Below are positions 16,384 through 24,550 of a DNA stretch of 42,421 nucleotides, piece by piece. Source of the DNA: Thermoanaerobaculia bacterium (GTDB taxonomy: Bacteria; Acidobacteriota; Thermoanaerobaculia; UBA5066; DATFVB01); NCBI GenBank assembly GCA_035717485.1, contig DASTIQ010000217.1, positions 1-42,421 of the forward strand, in the 5' to 3' direction. The notes under the pieces were generated by a model, which was given only the letters and a program-made list of their open reading frames with translations, was not told the origin of the DNA and made no database searches. Numbering within the stretch: position 1 is the first letter of the stretch; the number at the start of each line of letters is the position of its first letter. The translations under genes were made by a program, and so were the position numbers.

Positions 16384-17223
16384 ATGAAATTCAACTCGAA
16401 GCTCGCCTGGATCGCGTCTCTCGCGCTTCCGCTCGCCGTGGGTTGCGGCGGCGGATCGAAGGAAGAAGCCCCGTCGTTCGACGCCGGAAACGCCGCCACG
16501 ACGACGACCACCACCACCACGGCCGCCGCGGCTCCCGCCGGCGCGCCGGCCGGCGCTCCCGCCGCGGCGACGCCCGCCGGCGGCGCGACGATTTCCGGCA
16601 AGGTCACCCTCGCGGGCGCCGCGCCGGCGATGGAAACCCTGAAGATGGACGCGGACAACTACTGCAAGTCGAACCACCCGGCGCCCGTCAAGTCGCAGGA
16701 AGTCGTCGACAACAACGGAAATCTGCAGTGGGCGCTCGTCTACGTCAAGAGCGGCCTTCCGGCGAGCGCGAACTATCCCGTGCCGACGGAGCCCGTGATG
16801 CTCGATCAGCAGGGGTGCATGTACACGCCGCACGTCTTCGGCGTCCGCGCCGGCCAGAAGGTCAAGATCGTCAACTCCGACGCGACCCTCCACAACATCC
16901 ATCCGCTTCCGGCCGTCAACGCGCAGTTCAACATCGGAATGCCGATCAAGGGCATGACGCAGGAGAAGGTGTTCGACAAGCCGGAGCTCCCGCCCTTCCA
17001 CATCAAGTGCGACGTCCACAAGTGGATGTCCTCGTACTGCGGCGTCTTCGCCCATCCGTTCTTCGCGGTCACCGACCAGGACGGCAACTACAAGCTGACC
17101 GGGCTCCCCGCCGGCACCTACGTGATCGAGAGCTGGCAGGAGAAGTACGGCCCGCAGGACCAGACGGTCACCGTGTCGGGAACCGACGCGAAGACCGCGG
17201 ACTTCAGCTACAAGGCATCGTAA
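16384..17223 (+). CDS. amicyanin-like blue-copper lipoprotein
   Basis: Lipoprotein (279 aa) with a signal peptide ending in the lipobox LAVGC, so it is likely membrane-tethered and periplasmic. A low-complexity Thr/Ala/Pro/Gly linker (about residues 38-68) leads to a domain with type 1 copper ligands: His170 in DATLHNIHPL, Cys209, His212 and Met215 in KCDVHKWM. The C-x2-H-x2-M spacing is that of amicyanin. A strand-rich C-terminal segment (NYKLTGLPAGTYVIESWQEKY) resembles carboxypeptidase-regulatory-like folds. AGGAG lies seven bases before ATG. As first gene of the oxidase operon it may donate electrons to CuA, though a copper-delivery role is also possible. Confidence 0.8.
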   Translation: MKFNSKLAWIASLALPLAVGCGGGSKEEAPSFDAGNAATTTTTTTTAAAAPAGAPAGAPAAATPAGGATISGKVTLAGAAPAMETLKMDADNYCKSNHPAPVKSQEVVDNNGNLQWALVYVKSGLPASANYPVPTEPVMLDQQGCMYTPHVFGVRAGQKVKIVNSDATLHNIHPLPAVNAQFNIGMPIKGMTQEKVFDKPELPPFHIKCDVHKWMSSYCGVFAHPFFAVTDQDGNYKLTGLPAGTYVIESWQEKYGPQDQTVTVSGTDAKTADFSYKAS

Positions 17224-17230
17224 CCGCGCC

Positions 17231-17998
17231 ATGAACCGTCGACGCCCGTCCTGGCTGAGCCTGATCGTCGGCGCCGCGATCGTCGCGGCGCCCGCCCTTC
17301 TTCTCGCCGCGAGCGAGCCGAACGCGCCGTGGAGGCTCCCCGAAGAGGCCTCCACGTACGCGGGGCGAATCGACGGCATCTTCAACCTCATCCTCTGGAT
17401 CACCGGAATCGTGTTCTTCCTCGTGGAGATCACGCTCCTCGTCTTCCTCTTCAAGTACCGCGCGAAGGCCGGCGGGCGGGCGACGTACACGCACGGGAGC
17501 AACCGGCTCGAGGTGATCTGGACGATCATTCCCGCGCTCATCCTCGTCTTCCTCGCCGTCGTGTCGCAGGACTCGTGGGCCTACATCCGCAACCACTTTC
17601 CCTCCTCCGGCACCGTCATCGACATCACGGCCGAGCAGTTCGCCTGGAACATCCGGTATCCGGGGCCGGACGGGAAGTTGAACACCGACGACGACATCGT
17701 GACGCTGAACCAGCTGCACTTTCCCGTCGACAAGCCGGCGCTCATCAACCTGCACTCGAAGGACGTCATCCATTCGTTCTTCCTCCCGGAGTTCCGGATC
17801 AAGCAGGATGCGGTGCCGGGCATGACGACGCGCGTCTGGGTGCAGGCGAAGCACACCGGCAACTGGGAGATCGCGTGCGCCGAGCTCTGCGGTCTCGGCC
17901 ACTACCGGATGAAGGGATACCTCACCGTCGACACGCCCGAGGGCTTCCAGAAATGGCTGGCGGAAACGGCCGCGGAAAACAAAACGGAGTCGAAGTAA
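17231..17998 (+). CDS. coxB: cytochrome c oxidase subunit II
   Basis: Membrane-anchored CuA subunit that accepts electrons and passes them to subunit I. A signal-like N-terminus is followed by two transmembrane helices (about 48-75 and 95-115) and a periplasmic cupredoxin domain. The CuA ligands are complete: His in HSKDVIHSFF and the CAELCGLGHYRM loop (C-x3-C-x3-H-x2-M). No C-terminal cytochrome c domain is fused, so an external donor is needed. Tightly linked to the lipoprotein gene (seven bases) and to coxA (stop and ATG adjacent). Confidence 0.96.
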   Translation: MNRRRPSWLSLIVGAAIVAAPALLLAASEPNAPWRLPEEASTYAGRIDGIFNLILWITGIVFFLVEITLLVFLFKYRAKAGGRATYTHGSNRLEVIWTIIPALILVFLAVVSQDSWAYIRNHFPSSGTVIDITAEQFAWNIRYPGPDGKLNTDDDIVTLNQLHFPVDKPALINLHSKDVIHSFFLPEFRIKQDAVPGMTTRVWVQAKHTGNWEIACAELCGLGHYRMKGYLTVDTPEGFQKWLAETAAENKTESK

Positions 17999-19765
17999 AT
18001 GAGTGAAGCCGTCGCCGTCGCCCACGGACACGGGGTCCATGCGGCCCCGACCTCCTTCTGGCGCAAGTACGTCTTCTCGCTCGATCACAAGGTGATCGGC
18101 ATCCAGTACATGAGCTACAGCCTCTTCATGCTCGTGATCGGGGGGCTGCTGGCGATGCTCGTGCGGTGGCAGCTCGCGTTTCCCGGGCGCCCGCTCGCGT
18201 TCATGGGGAAGATCGTGCCGGCCGGAATGCCGGGCGGCGTGATGCTCCCGGAGTTCTACAACTCGCTCTTCACGATGCACGCGACGATCATGATCTTCTT
18301 CGCGATCATGCCGCTGCTCATCGGCGCGTTCGGCAATTACGTCGTTCCGCTGCAGATCGGCGCCCGCGACATGGCGTTCCCGCGGCTGAACATGATGTCG
18401 TTCTGGACGGCGGTGCCCGGCGCGTTCCTGATCATCGCGTCCTTCTTCGTCGAAGGGGGAGCCGCGCAGTCGGGGTGGACGTCCTACGCGCCGTTGTCGG
18501 CGATCCAGCCGAAAGGCCAGACCCTGTGGCTCCTCGCTCTTCTCGTGCTCGGGATCTCGTCCCTCCTGACGGCGGTCAACTTCATCACGACGATCATCAA
18601 CCTGCGCGCGCCGGGGATGCACTTCTTCCGCATGCCGCTCACGGTGTGGGCGCTCTTCATCGACGCGATCCTGCTCCTGCTGGCGCTCCCGGTCCTGTCG
18701 GCCGCCATGATCATGCTGCTCTTCGACCGCATCCTCCACACGACGTTCTTCCTTCCGGCGGGGCTCATCGTCTCGGGCGCGGCGTGGACGAACGCGGGAG
18801 GCGGCCAGCCGCTCCTGTGGCAGCACCTGTTCTGGTTCTTCGGACACCCCGAGGTCTACATCATGATCCTTCCCGCGATGGGGATCGTCTCCGACGTGAT
18901 GGCGGTCTTCGCGCGGAAGCCCATCTTCGGGTACCGCTCGATGGCGTACGCGATGTGCGGCATCGCGGGGCTCGGGTGGATCGTGTGGGGGCACCACATG
19001 TTCCAGTCGGGCATGAATCCGTACCTCGGCACCACGTTCATGATCTCGACGATGGTCATCGCGGTCCCCTCGGCCATCAAGACGTTCAACTGGCTCGGGA
19101 CGCTCTGGCGCGGCCAGATCCATTTCACGACGCCGATGCTGAACGCGATCGCGTTCGTCGCGATGTTCGCGATCGGCGGGCTGTCGGGCATCTTCATGGC
19201 CTCGACTCCGGTGGACATCTTCATCCACGACACGTACTTCATCGTCGGACACATCCACTACGTGCTCTTCGGAGGCTCGCTGTTCGGCGCTTTCGCCGGC
19301 CTCTATTTCTGGTTCCCGAAGATGTTCGGCCGCAAGATGAGCGAGACGTGGGGAAAGGTGCACTTCTGGCTGTCGCTCATCTTCTTCAACGGGGTCATGT
19401 TCCCGATGCACATCCTCGGCATGCGCGGGATGCAGCGCCGGATCTACGACTACACGCAGTACAGCCATCTCAAGGGTCTCCAGCCGCTCAACATCTTCAT
19501 GTCGTTCTCCGCGTTCGCCCTCGGCGTGTCGCAGATCGTCCTCATCGTGAATTTCTTCTGGAGCCTGAAGTTCGGCGAGCGCGTCGGAAACAACCCCTGG
19601 AGGGCGAACACGCTCGAATGGCAGACCACCTCTCCGCCGCCGCACGAGAACTTCGCGGAGATCCCGATCGTGTACCACGGGCCCTACGAGTACAGCGTTC
19701 CGGGAATGGCCGAGGACTATCTTCCGCAGACGCAGCCGGCGTCGGCGCCGCTGTCGTCCCACTGA
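17999..19765 (+). CDS. coxA: cytochrome c oxidase subunit I
   Basis: Catalytic 12-helix subunit (588 aa) carrying haem a and the haem a3-CuB centre. Visible ligand regions: TMHATIMIFF (low-spin haem histidine), FFGHPEVYIMILPAMG with the CuB histidine, conserved Glu and the Tyr of the His-Tyr crosslink, HHMF, and HDTYFIVGHIHYVLFGG with the haem a3 and haem a histidines. The glutamate in GHPEVY marks an A-type (aa3) oxidase. The start codon follows the coxB stop directly. Confidence 0.97.
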   Translation: MSEAVAVAHGHGVHAAPTSFWRKYVFSLDHKVIGIQYMSYSLFMLVIGGLLAMLVRWQLAFPGRPLAFMGKIVPAGMPGGVMLPEFYNSLFTMHATIMIFFAIMPLLIGAFGNYVVPLQIGARDMAFPRLNMMSFWTAVPGAFLIIASFFVEGGAAQSGWTSYAPLSAIQPKGQTLWLLALLVLGISSLLTAVNFITTIINLRAPGMHFFRMPLTVWALFIDAILLLLALPVLSAAMIMLLFDRILHTTFFLPAGLIVSGAAWTNAGGGQPLLWQHLFWFFGHPEVYIMILPAMGIVSDVMAVFARKPIFGYRSMAYAMCGIAGLGWIVWGHHMFQSGMNPYLGTTFMISTMVIAVPSAIKTFNWLGTLWRGQIHFTTPMLNAIAFVAMFAIGGLSGIFMASTPVDIFIHDTYFIVGHIHYVLFGGSLFGAFAGLYFWFPKMFGRKMSETWGKVHFWLSLIFFNGVMFPMHILGMRGMQRRIYDYTQYSHLKGLQPLNIFMSFSAFALGVSQIVLIVNFFWSLKFGERVGNNPWRANTLEWQTTSPPPHENFAEIPIVYHGPYEYSVPGMAEDYLPQTQPASAPLSSH

Positions 19766-19769
19766 TCGC

Positions 19770-20738
19770 GTGACGGCGGCGGCGGATTTCCCCCGGGGAC
19801 TCGCGGCGATGGCGAAGATCCTCTTCGCCTCCACTTTCCTTCTCGTGATCGCGGGCGGGCTCGTGACGTCCACGGGATCGGGGCTGTCCGTCCCCGACTG
19901 GCCGACGACCTACGGACAGAACATGTTCACGTTCCCCCCTTCGAAGTGGGTCGGCGGGATCCGGTTCGAGCACTCGCACCGCCTGATCGCCGCGACCGTC
20001 GGCATGCTCACCGTCGCACTCGCCGTCCGGGCGTGGGCGGCCGGCGCTCCGCGCGCCGTGCGCGTGCTCTCGGCCGTCGCCGTCGCCGCGGTCTTGACGC
20101 AGGGATTGCTCGGCGGGTTGACGGTGAAGTACCTGCTTCCGACGCCGATCTCGGTCGCGCACGCGTGCCTCGCGCAATCCTTCCTTTCGCTCACCCTCGT
20201 CATCGCGATCCTGACCTCGAAGGCGTGGCGGGAGTCTTCGCGGCCGCTGTCGTTCTCCCCGGGCGAGCGGGCCGGCCTCGCCGCCGGGCTGCTCGCCTTC
20301 GCGGCCGTCTTCGTGCAGCTCGTGCTCGGCGCCTGGATGCGCCACAGCGACGCCGGGCTCGCGATTCCGGATTTCCCCGCGTCTTTCGGACATCCCGTGC
20401 CGGACCACTGGAACGCGAAGATCGCGGTCCATTTCGCCCACCGGGCCTGGGCGGCGTTCGTCGCGCTCGCGGTCTTCTCGTCGGCGTTCGTCGTCCGCCG
20501 CGCGCGCCGCGACGCCGCCCCGCGGCGCGTCTCGCTCGCCCTCTCGCTCCTCCTCCCGGTCCAGATGTTCCTCGGGGCGCTGTCGATCTGGTCTCGAAAG
20601 GCCGTCGTCTTCACGGTCGCTCATCAATCGACCGGCGCCCTGATCCTCGCGGGGACCGTCGCGCTCTCGATGGCGCTCGCGCGCGGCGAAAGCGCCGCGG
20701 CGGCGGACGTCCGGATCCGGCCGGCGGTGTCCGCGTGA
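19770..20738 (+). CDS. ctaA: haem A synthase (CtaA/Cox15)
   Basis: Eight-helix membrane protein (322 aa) that oxidises the C8 methyl group of haem O to give haem A. Conserved features: GGLVTSTGSGLSVPDWPTTYG after the first helix, EHSHRLIA, a second internal repeat half with GAWMRHSDAGLAIPDFP, HRAWA, and HQSTGALIL. GTG start, four bases after the coxA stop. Its presence with coxA supports an aa3-type oxidase. The gene ends in a GTGA overlap with ctaB. Confidence 0.93.
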   Translation: MTAAADFPRGLAAMAKILFASTFLLVIAGGLVTSTGSGLSVPDWPTTYGQNMFTFPPSKWVGGIRFEHSHRLIAATVGMLTVALAVRAWAAGAPRAVRVLSAVAVAAVLTQGLLGGLTVKYLLPTPISVAHACLAQSFLSLTLVIAILTSKAWRESSRPLSFSPGERAGLAAGLLAFAAVFVQLVLGAWMRHSDAGLAIPDFPASFGHPVPDHWNAKIAVHFAHRAWAAFVALAVFSSAFVVRRARRDAAPRRVSLALSLLLPVQMFLGALSIWSRKAVVFTVAHQSTGALILAGTVALSMALARGESAAAADVRIRPAVSA

Positions 20739-21631
20739 GCTCGCGCCCGCTCGTTTCCGCCGAGACGCCGTCGCGCGTCCGCCCCGCGGATTTCGTGACG
20801 CTCGCCAAGCTCCGCGTGAACACGCTGGTCCTGGTGACGACGGCCCTCGGCTATCTGCTGGCGCGCCGTACCGTCGACGCGTGGACGCTCTTCCACGCGA
20901 TTCTCGGCACCGGCCTCGTCGCCTCCGGCGCGGCGGCCTTCAACCAGATCTGGGAGCGGGAGCTCGACGCCAAGATGCGCCGGACGGCCCAGAGGCCGCT
21001 CGCGTCGGGGCGGATGGAGGTCCTTCCCGCTTCGCTCTTCGCGTTCGCCCTCGCGCTCGCGGGGCTGGCGCAGCTTTCCTTCGGCGTCAATCTGCTCGCG
21101 GCGTCGATCGCGGCGTCGACGCTCCTCCTGTACGTCCTCGTCTACACGCCGATGAAGCGGGTCACGTCGCTCGCGACGATCGTGGGGGCGGTCCCGGGGG
21201 CCCTTCCGCCGGTGATCGGCTGGGCGGCGGCCGGCGGCGGCCTGGCGCCCGGCGCGTGGGTCCTCTTCGCGATCCTCTTTTTCTGGCAGATGCCGCACTT
21301 CCTCGCGATCGCGTGGCTCTATCGCGCGGATTACGCCCGGGCGGGTTTCCCGATGCTTCCCGTGCTCGAGCCGGACGGCGCTTCGACGGGGCGGCAGGCG
21401 GTCCTCTACGCGGCGACGCTCGTGCCGGTTTCGCTCGCGCTGTCGACGCTCCGGGTGACGGGCCCCCTGTATTCGGCGGGCGCCGTCGTGTGCGGCGTCG
21501 CGTTCACCGCGGCGGCCGCGGCCTTCGCATTCCGGCGAACGACGTCCGCGGCGCGGTGGCTCTTCGCCGCGTCGATCGTCTATCTGCCGGCGCTCCTGAT
21601 GCTGGCGTTCTTCGACGGGGGACGCGCGTGA
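20735..21631 (+). CDS. ctaB: protohaem IX farnesyltransferase (haem O synthase)
   Basis: UbiA-family prenyltransferase, 298 aa with about nine helices, adding a farnesyl group to haem B. The two aspartate-rich motifs are visible as NQIWERELDAKMRRTAQRPL and WLYRADYARAGFPML, with YTPMKRVT between them. GTG 20735 overlaps the ctaA stop by four bases; an open frame extending upstream into ctaA is only a shadow. It produces the substrate of CtaA, so the pair supplies haem A to the oxidase. Also called cyoE in other organisms. Confidence 0.93.
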   Translation: MSSRPLVSAETPSRVRPADFVTLAKLRVNTLVLVTTALGYLLARRTVDAWTLFHAILGTGLVASGAAAFNQIWERELDAKMRRTAQRPLASGRMEVLPASLFAFALALAGLAQLSFGVNLLAASIAASTLLLYVLVYTPMKRVTSLATIVGAVPGALPPVIGWAAAGGGLAPGAWVLFAILFFWQMPHFLAIAWLYRADYARAGFPMLPVLEPDGASTGRQAVLYAATLVPVSLALSTLRVTGPLYSAGAVVCGVAFTAAAAAFAFRRTTSAARWLFAASIVYLPALLMLAFFDGGRA

Positions 21632-21828
21632 GGAGGGACCCCCGGCCGGATCCGAACGATCCGGAGATCCGCCGGCGCCTGCGGCGCACGGCCTGGACGC
21701 TCGTCGCGGTGATGGCGGCGCTCGCGATCGGCGCGGCCTGTTTCATCGCCGCCAACGGCAAGAAGTCGCGCACCGTCCTGCATTCCGAATTCGCCGCCGC
21801 CGGGCGGCCGACGGCGGTCCGGGGATAG
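21628..21828 (+). CDS. 66-aa single-helix membrane protein in cox operon, unknown
   Basis: Small protein starting with GTG in a four-base overlap with the ctaB stop. The N-terminal third is strongly charged (MRRDPRPDPNDPEIRRRLRR), then comes one transmembrane helix (about 22-44) and a short polar tail. It ends 14 bases before the subunit IV gene, whose GGAGAGGAAG Shine-Dalgarno starts right after. Tight overlaps on both sides and the topology make it a plausible oxidase assembly factor or small subunit, but I recognise no family. Confidence 0.65.
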   Translation: MRRDPRPDPNDPEIRRRLRRTAWTLVAVMAALAIGAACFIAANGKKSRTVLHSEFAAAGRPTAVRG

Positions 21829-21842
21829 AGAAGGAGAGGAAG

Positions 21843-22169
21843 ATGGAAATCCAGGAGAGCCCCTCGCAGACGCCGCACCGCCAGCCGCGGTACATGGCGA
21901 TTTTCTGGTGGCTCCTCGCGCTGACGGTGCTCGAGGTGCTCGCCTCGATGAAGCTCCCCATCGGCGAGGGACCGAAGATCGTGCTGCTCGTGTCGATGGC
22001 GATCGTGAAGGCGCTGCTCGTCGCGCTCTATTTCATGCACCTGAAATTCGAGCGGCTGAGCCTCGGGGTGACCATCTCGCTCACCCTCGTGCTCGCGCTC
22101 ATTCTGGTCACGGCGAACCTGATGCAATGGCTGTTCCATTCGCCGTCGACCGTGATGCCCCCCCACTGA
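21843..22169 (+). CDS. cytochrome c oxidase subunit IV (prokaryotic COX4/CyoD-like)
   Basis: 108 residues with three transmembrane helices (about 20-38, 45-68, 76-100). The middle of the protein has the family's KIVLLVSMAIVKALLVALYFMHLKFE stretch, in which YFMHL is characteristic. Non-catalytic subunit thought to stabilise the CuB site during assembly. Strong GAAGGAG-like ribosome site before ATG 21843. Lies between the 66-aa protein and coxC. Confidence 0.85.
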   Translation: MEIQESPSQTPHRQPRYMAIFWWLLALTVLEVLASMKLPIGEGPKIVLLVSMAIVKALLVALYFMHLKFERLSLGVTISLTLVLALILVTANLMQWLFHSPSTVMPPH

Positions 22170-22194
22170 CCGAGACAACGAGGAGACGAACGAA

Positions 22195-22791
22195 ATGGAA
22201 GCGATGACCCTCACGCACGGGATGGAAACGGAAGGCGGCGTCGGCCTTCCCGACAAGAAGCTCGGGATGTGGGTGTTCCTCTGCTCGGAGGTGATGTTCT
22301 TCACCGGTTTGATCGGCGGCTACATCGTGCTGCGGTTCGGATCGCCGATGTGGCCGGTGCCGAGCACGGTCCTGAACGTTCCGCTGACGGGGTTCAACAC
22401 GTTCCTCCTGATCTGCTCGTCGGTGACGATGGTCCTCGCGCTCGCGGCGATCCAGCGGGGCGACGAGGCGAGGATGAAGCGATTCCTCGTCGCGACGTGC
22501 CTGATCGGAGCCGGATTCCTTTCGGTCCAGGTCGTCGAGTACCGCCACCTCCTCTTCGTCGAGCACTTCACGCCGTCGAAGAGCCTGTTCGGTTCGGTCT
22601 TCTTCACCACGACGGGGTTCCACGGCTTTCACGTGCTCTGCGGCGTGATCTGCATGACGTTCGTCACGATCAAGGCGTTCCGCGGGAAGTACAGTCAGGC
22701 GGATCACCAGGGGGTCGAGAACATCGGCCTGTACTGGCACTTCGTGGATCTCGTCTGGATCATCCTCTTCACGGTGATCTACCTCATCTGA
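22195..22791 (+). CDS. coxC: cytochrome c oxidase subunit III
   Basis: Short bacterial subunit III of 198 residues with five helices, the version lacking the two N-terminal helices of the mitochondrial type. Conserved: MWVFLCSEVMFFTGLIGGY near the N-terminus, FLLICSSVTMVLA, FTTTGFHGFHVLCG and the C-terminal YWHFVDLVWIILF. Supports proton-uptake stability of subunit I. Its stop is overlapped by the likely CTG start of the SCO-like gene. Confidence 0.95.
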   Translation: MEAMTLTHGMETEGGVGLPDKKLGMWVFLCSEVMFFTGLIGGYIVLRFGSPMWPVPSTVLNVPLTGFNTFLLICSSVTMVLALAAIQRGDEARMKRFLVATCLIGAGFLSVQVVEYRHLLFVEHFTPSKSLFGSVFFTTTGFHGFHVLCGVICMTFVTIKAFRGKYSQADHQGVENIGLYWHFVDLVWIILFTVIYLI

Positions 22792-23351
22792 CGACGGCTT
22801 CTTCCGGGTTCCGCTTCAAGAGCCCGGCGGGCGCGGCGATCCTCGCGGGGCTCCTGCTCCTCCTCTTCGCGGCCGGAGCGTGGCTGAAGACGCTCGCGAC
22901 GCGCGCTCCCGAGCGGCTGCCGGACCTCGGCCCCGCGCCGCCGTTCTCGGCGCGCGACGCGGGCGGGCGCCCGTGGACCGAACCCGACCTCGACGGCAGG
23001 ATCTGGATCGCCGACGCGGTGACGTCCGAATGCGGCGGTTGCCTCGTCCGGAATCTCCGGATGACGGACCTGCAGACGTCGTTCGCGCGCGCGGGGGACG
23101 TCGTCCTCGTCACGTTCGTCGCCGATCCGTCGCTCGCGGCGCCGGAGAAGCTCCGCGAGCTCGCCCGGACGTTCGGAGCGGTCCCCGGGCGATGGACGTT
23201 CGTCGCGGGCATGCCGCCGTTTCCGGGAGACCGGTTCGTCGCCGTCGATGCGGCGGGGCGCCTCCGGGCGAGCATCGCCGATTCCGACCCGGCTCTCGCC
23301 TCGCGGCTGCTGGACGCGGCCGGCGACTTGCTGCGCGAGCGCCATCGGTGA
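22788..23351 (+). CDS. SCO1/SenC-like thioredoxin-fold protein with CxxC site
   Basis: 187-residue membrane-anchored protein: one N-terminal helix (about 10-30) then a thioredoxin fold resembling SCO copper chaperones, with VVLVTFVADPSLAAPEKLRELARTF matching the SCO core and GDRFVAVDAAGRLRASI the C-terminal strands. The active site reads SECGGCLVRN, a CxxC instead of the SCO CxxxC, and the copper-ligand histidine before the RFVAVD strand is missing. It may be a thiol oxidoreductase for CuA assembly rather than a copper carrier. No ATG, GTG or TTG exists before the helix; CTG 22788, overlapping the coxC stop as CTGA, is the best start. Confidence 0.7.
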   Translation: MTTASSGFRFKSPAGAAILAGLLLLLFAAGAWLKTLATRAPERLPDLGPAPPFSARDAGGRPWTEPDLDGRIWIADAVTSECGGCLVRNLRMTDLQTSFARAGDVVLVTFVADPSLAAPEKLRELARTFGAVPGRWTFVAGMPPFPGDRFVAVDAAGRLRASIADSDPALASRLLDAAGDLLRERHR

Positions 23352-23385
23352 TTCGAAACGGAAGAAGTCCTGGCCCGCCGGGTCG

Positions 23386-23400
23386 AGCGGCTCCGCCGCT
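23386..23400. terminator. hairpin between convergent genes
   Basis: AGCGGC-TCC-GCCGCT in the 64-base gap between the SCO-like gene and lepB, which converge here. It could fold on either strand but has no T-run, so its role as a terminator is uncertain. Confidence 0.3.
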
Positions 23401-23415
23401 TCAACTCGGCGCGTC

Positions 23416-24141
23416 CTAAAGCTTCGGAGCGGTCGCGAACGGACGGCCGAACCGGGCGAGGCGGGGCCCCTTCAGGATCTCCGGGTGCCAGCTCCAGAAG
23501 ATGCCTTCCGCCTTGCCGAGCAGGTCGGAGACCGGCCGGGGTCCGAAATAGCGCGCGTCGCGGCTGTCGTCGCGGTTGTCTCCCATCAGGAAGACGGAGC
23601 CCGGGGGGACGACGACGGGTCCGAACGTCCGCATGGCCGGCCGATCGGGGAGGACCTGGACCGGGTGCGGCCTTCCCCCGAGGTCTTCCGTTCCGACCCA
23701 TCGGAACGGCTCCTCTCCGTCCGGGGCGACGGGGTGCATCCGGAGCGTCTGGGAGACGCCGTTGACGAAGAGGCGCTCGTTCTGGAGGCGGACGACGTCC
23801 CCCGGCAGCCCGACGACGCGTTTGACGAGGGGGACGGCGCCTCCGTCGGGGTTTCGGAGCACGACGACGTCGCCGCGCCGCGGGGAGCCCGTCGGGAACA
23901 GGCGGAGCGCGGTGAACGGAAACCGGATCTGGTACGCGCACTTGAGAACGAACACCCGATCCCCTTCGAGGATCGTCGGCTTCATCGAGCCGGTCGGAAC
24001 CTGGTACCAGTCGGCGAGGACCGACCGGCCGGTGAAGAGGAGGAGCGCGATCAAGGCGAGCTGGCGGAGCTCTCCCAGGATGCGCGCGGCGCGGCTCGGA
24101 GGGGACACCTCGGGCGGGGCTTCGGGGGCGTGGTCGGGCAT
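23416..24141 (-). CDS. lepB: signal peptidase I
   Basis: Membrane-bound serine protease that removes Sec and Tat signal peptides. One N-terminal helix (about residues 25-40) precedes the catalytic domain. Nucleophile Ser52 lies in QVPTGSMKPTI, the general-base Lys107 in VKRVVGLPGD, and the conserved GDNRDDSRDARYFGP box is present. 241 residues, normal size. Transcribed away from the CPLC protein gene and towards the oxidase operon; the neighbourhood gives no extra hint of specificity. Confidence 0.95.
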   Translation of the reverse strand: MPDHAPEAPPEVSPPSRAARILGELRQLALIALLLFTGRSVLADWYQVPTGSMKPTILEGDRVFVLKCAYQIRFPFTALRLFPTGSPRRGDVVVLRNPDGGAVPLVKRVVGLPGDVVRLQNERLFVNGVSQTLRMHPVAPDGEEPFRWVGTEDLGGRPHPVQVLPDRPAMRTFGPVVVPPGSVFLMGDNRDDSRDARYFGPRPVSDLLGKAEGIFWSWHPEILKGPRLARFGRPFATAPKL

Positions 24142-24206
24142 GGGAGCCGAAGGCTATACGCCCGGACGGGAGGCGTCAAACGCTGCGCGGCGGGCCGCGA
24201 TTGCGA

Positions 24207-24212
24207 TACGAT
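24207..24212 (+). promoter_or_regulatory. possible -10 of CPLC protein gene
   Basis: TACGAT ends seven bases before ATG 24220, matching the leaderless layout seen at other genes. No -35 is evident. Confidence 0.35.
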
Positions 24213-24219
24213 CCCGGCG

Positions 24220-24528
24220 ATGTTCCGCCGGGTCTCGACTCTCCTGCTCGCGATTTCCCTCGCCGCCTCGACGCGGATCGCCCAGGCGTGCCCGCTCTGC
24301 GCGGACAATCTCGCCAACGACGTCTACGGCAAGAATCCGACGCAGCTCGGGCGTGGATTCTTCTGGTCGATCATCTTCATGATGGCGCTGCCGTTCGTGA
24401 CGGTCGGAATCGTCGCCGCGCGGATCCTGATCGCCCGACGCCGGCGGAGCGCCGCGCGCGACGCCGCCGCGGGCGGGGCTTCGCCCGAACGCGCCGGCGC
24501 GATGGGGCTTCCCGAAGCCTCTTCCTGA
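24220..24528 (+). CDS. small membrane protein with signal peptide and CPLC motif, unknown
   Basis: 102 residues. An N-terminal signal segment (MFRRVSTLLLAISLAAS) ends near the sequence AQACPLCADNL, giving a CxxC (CPLC) just after the likely cleavage site. One further transmembrane helix (about 49-70) and a basic Arg-rich cytoplasmic tail follow. The CPLC pair faces the periplasm, where it could bind metal or take part in disulfide exchange. It is the first gene of a short run with ctaM and the DUF374 gene, so a link to oxidase assembly is possible but unproven. Confidence 0.65.
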   Translation: MFRRVSTLLLAISLAASTRIAQACPLCADNLANDVYGKNPTQLGRGFFWSIIFMMALPFVTVGIVAARILIARRRRSAARDAAAGGASPERAGAMGLPEASS

Positions 24529-24550
24529 CGCGGGCCGGGCTTCTCCCGCC

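Noticed and set aside
17204-19873. Minus-strand open frame of 889 codons over the lipoprotein, coxB and coxA genes
   Set aside because: Composition is Arg/Glu/His-rich with no domain; the plus-strand oxidase subunits are unmistakable.
22269-22787. Upstream extension of the SCO-like frame into coxC
   Set aside because: That part is an out-of-frame shadow of coxC with Arg-rich composition and no membrane character.
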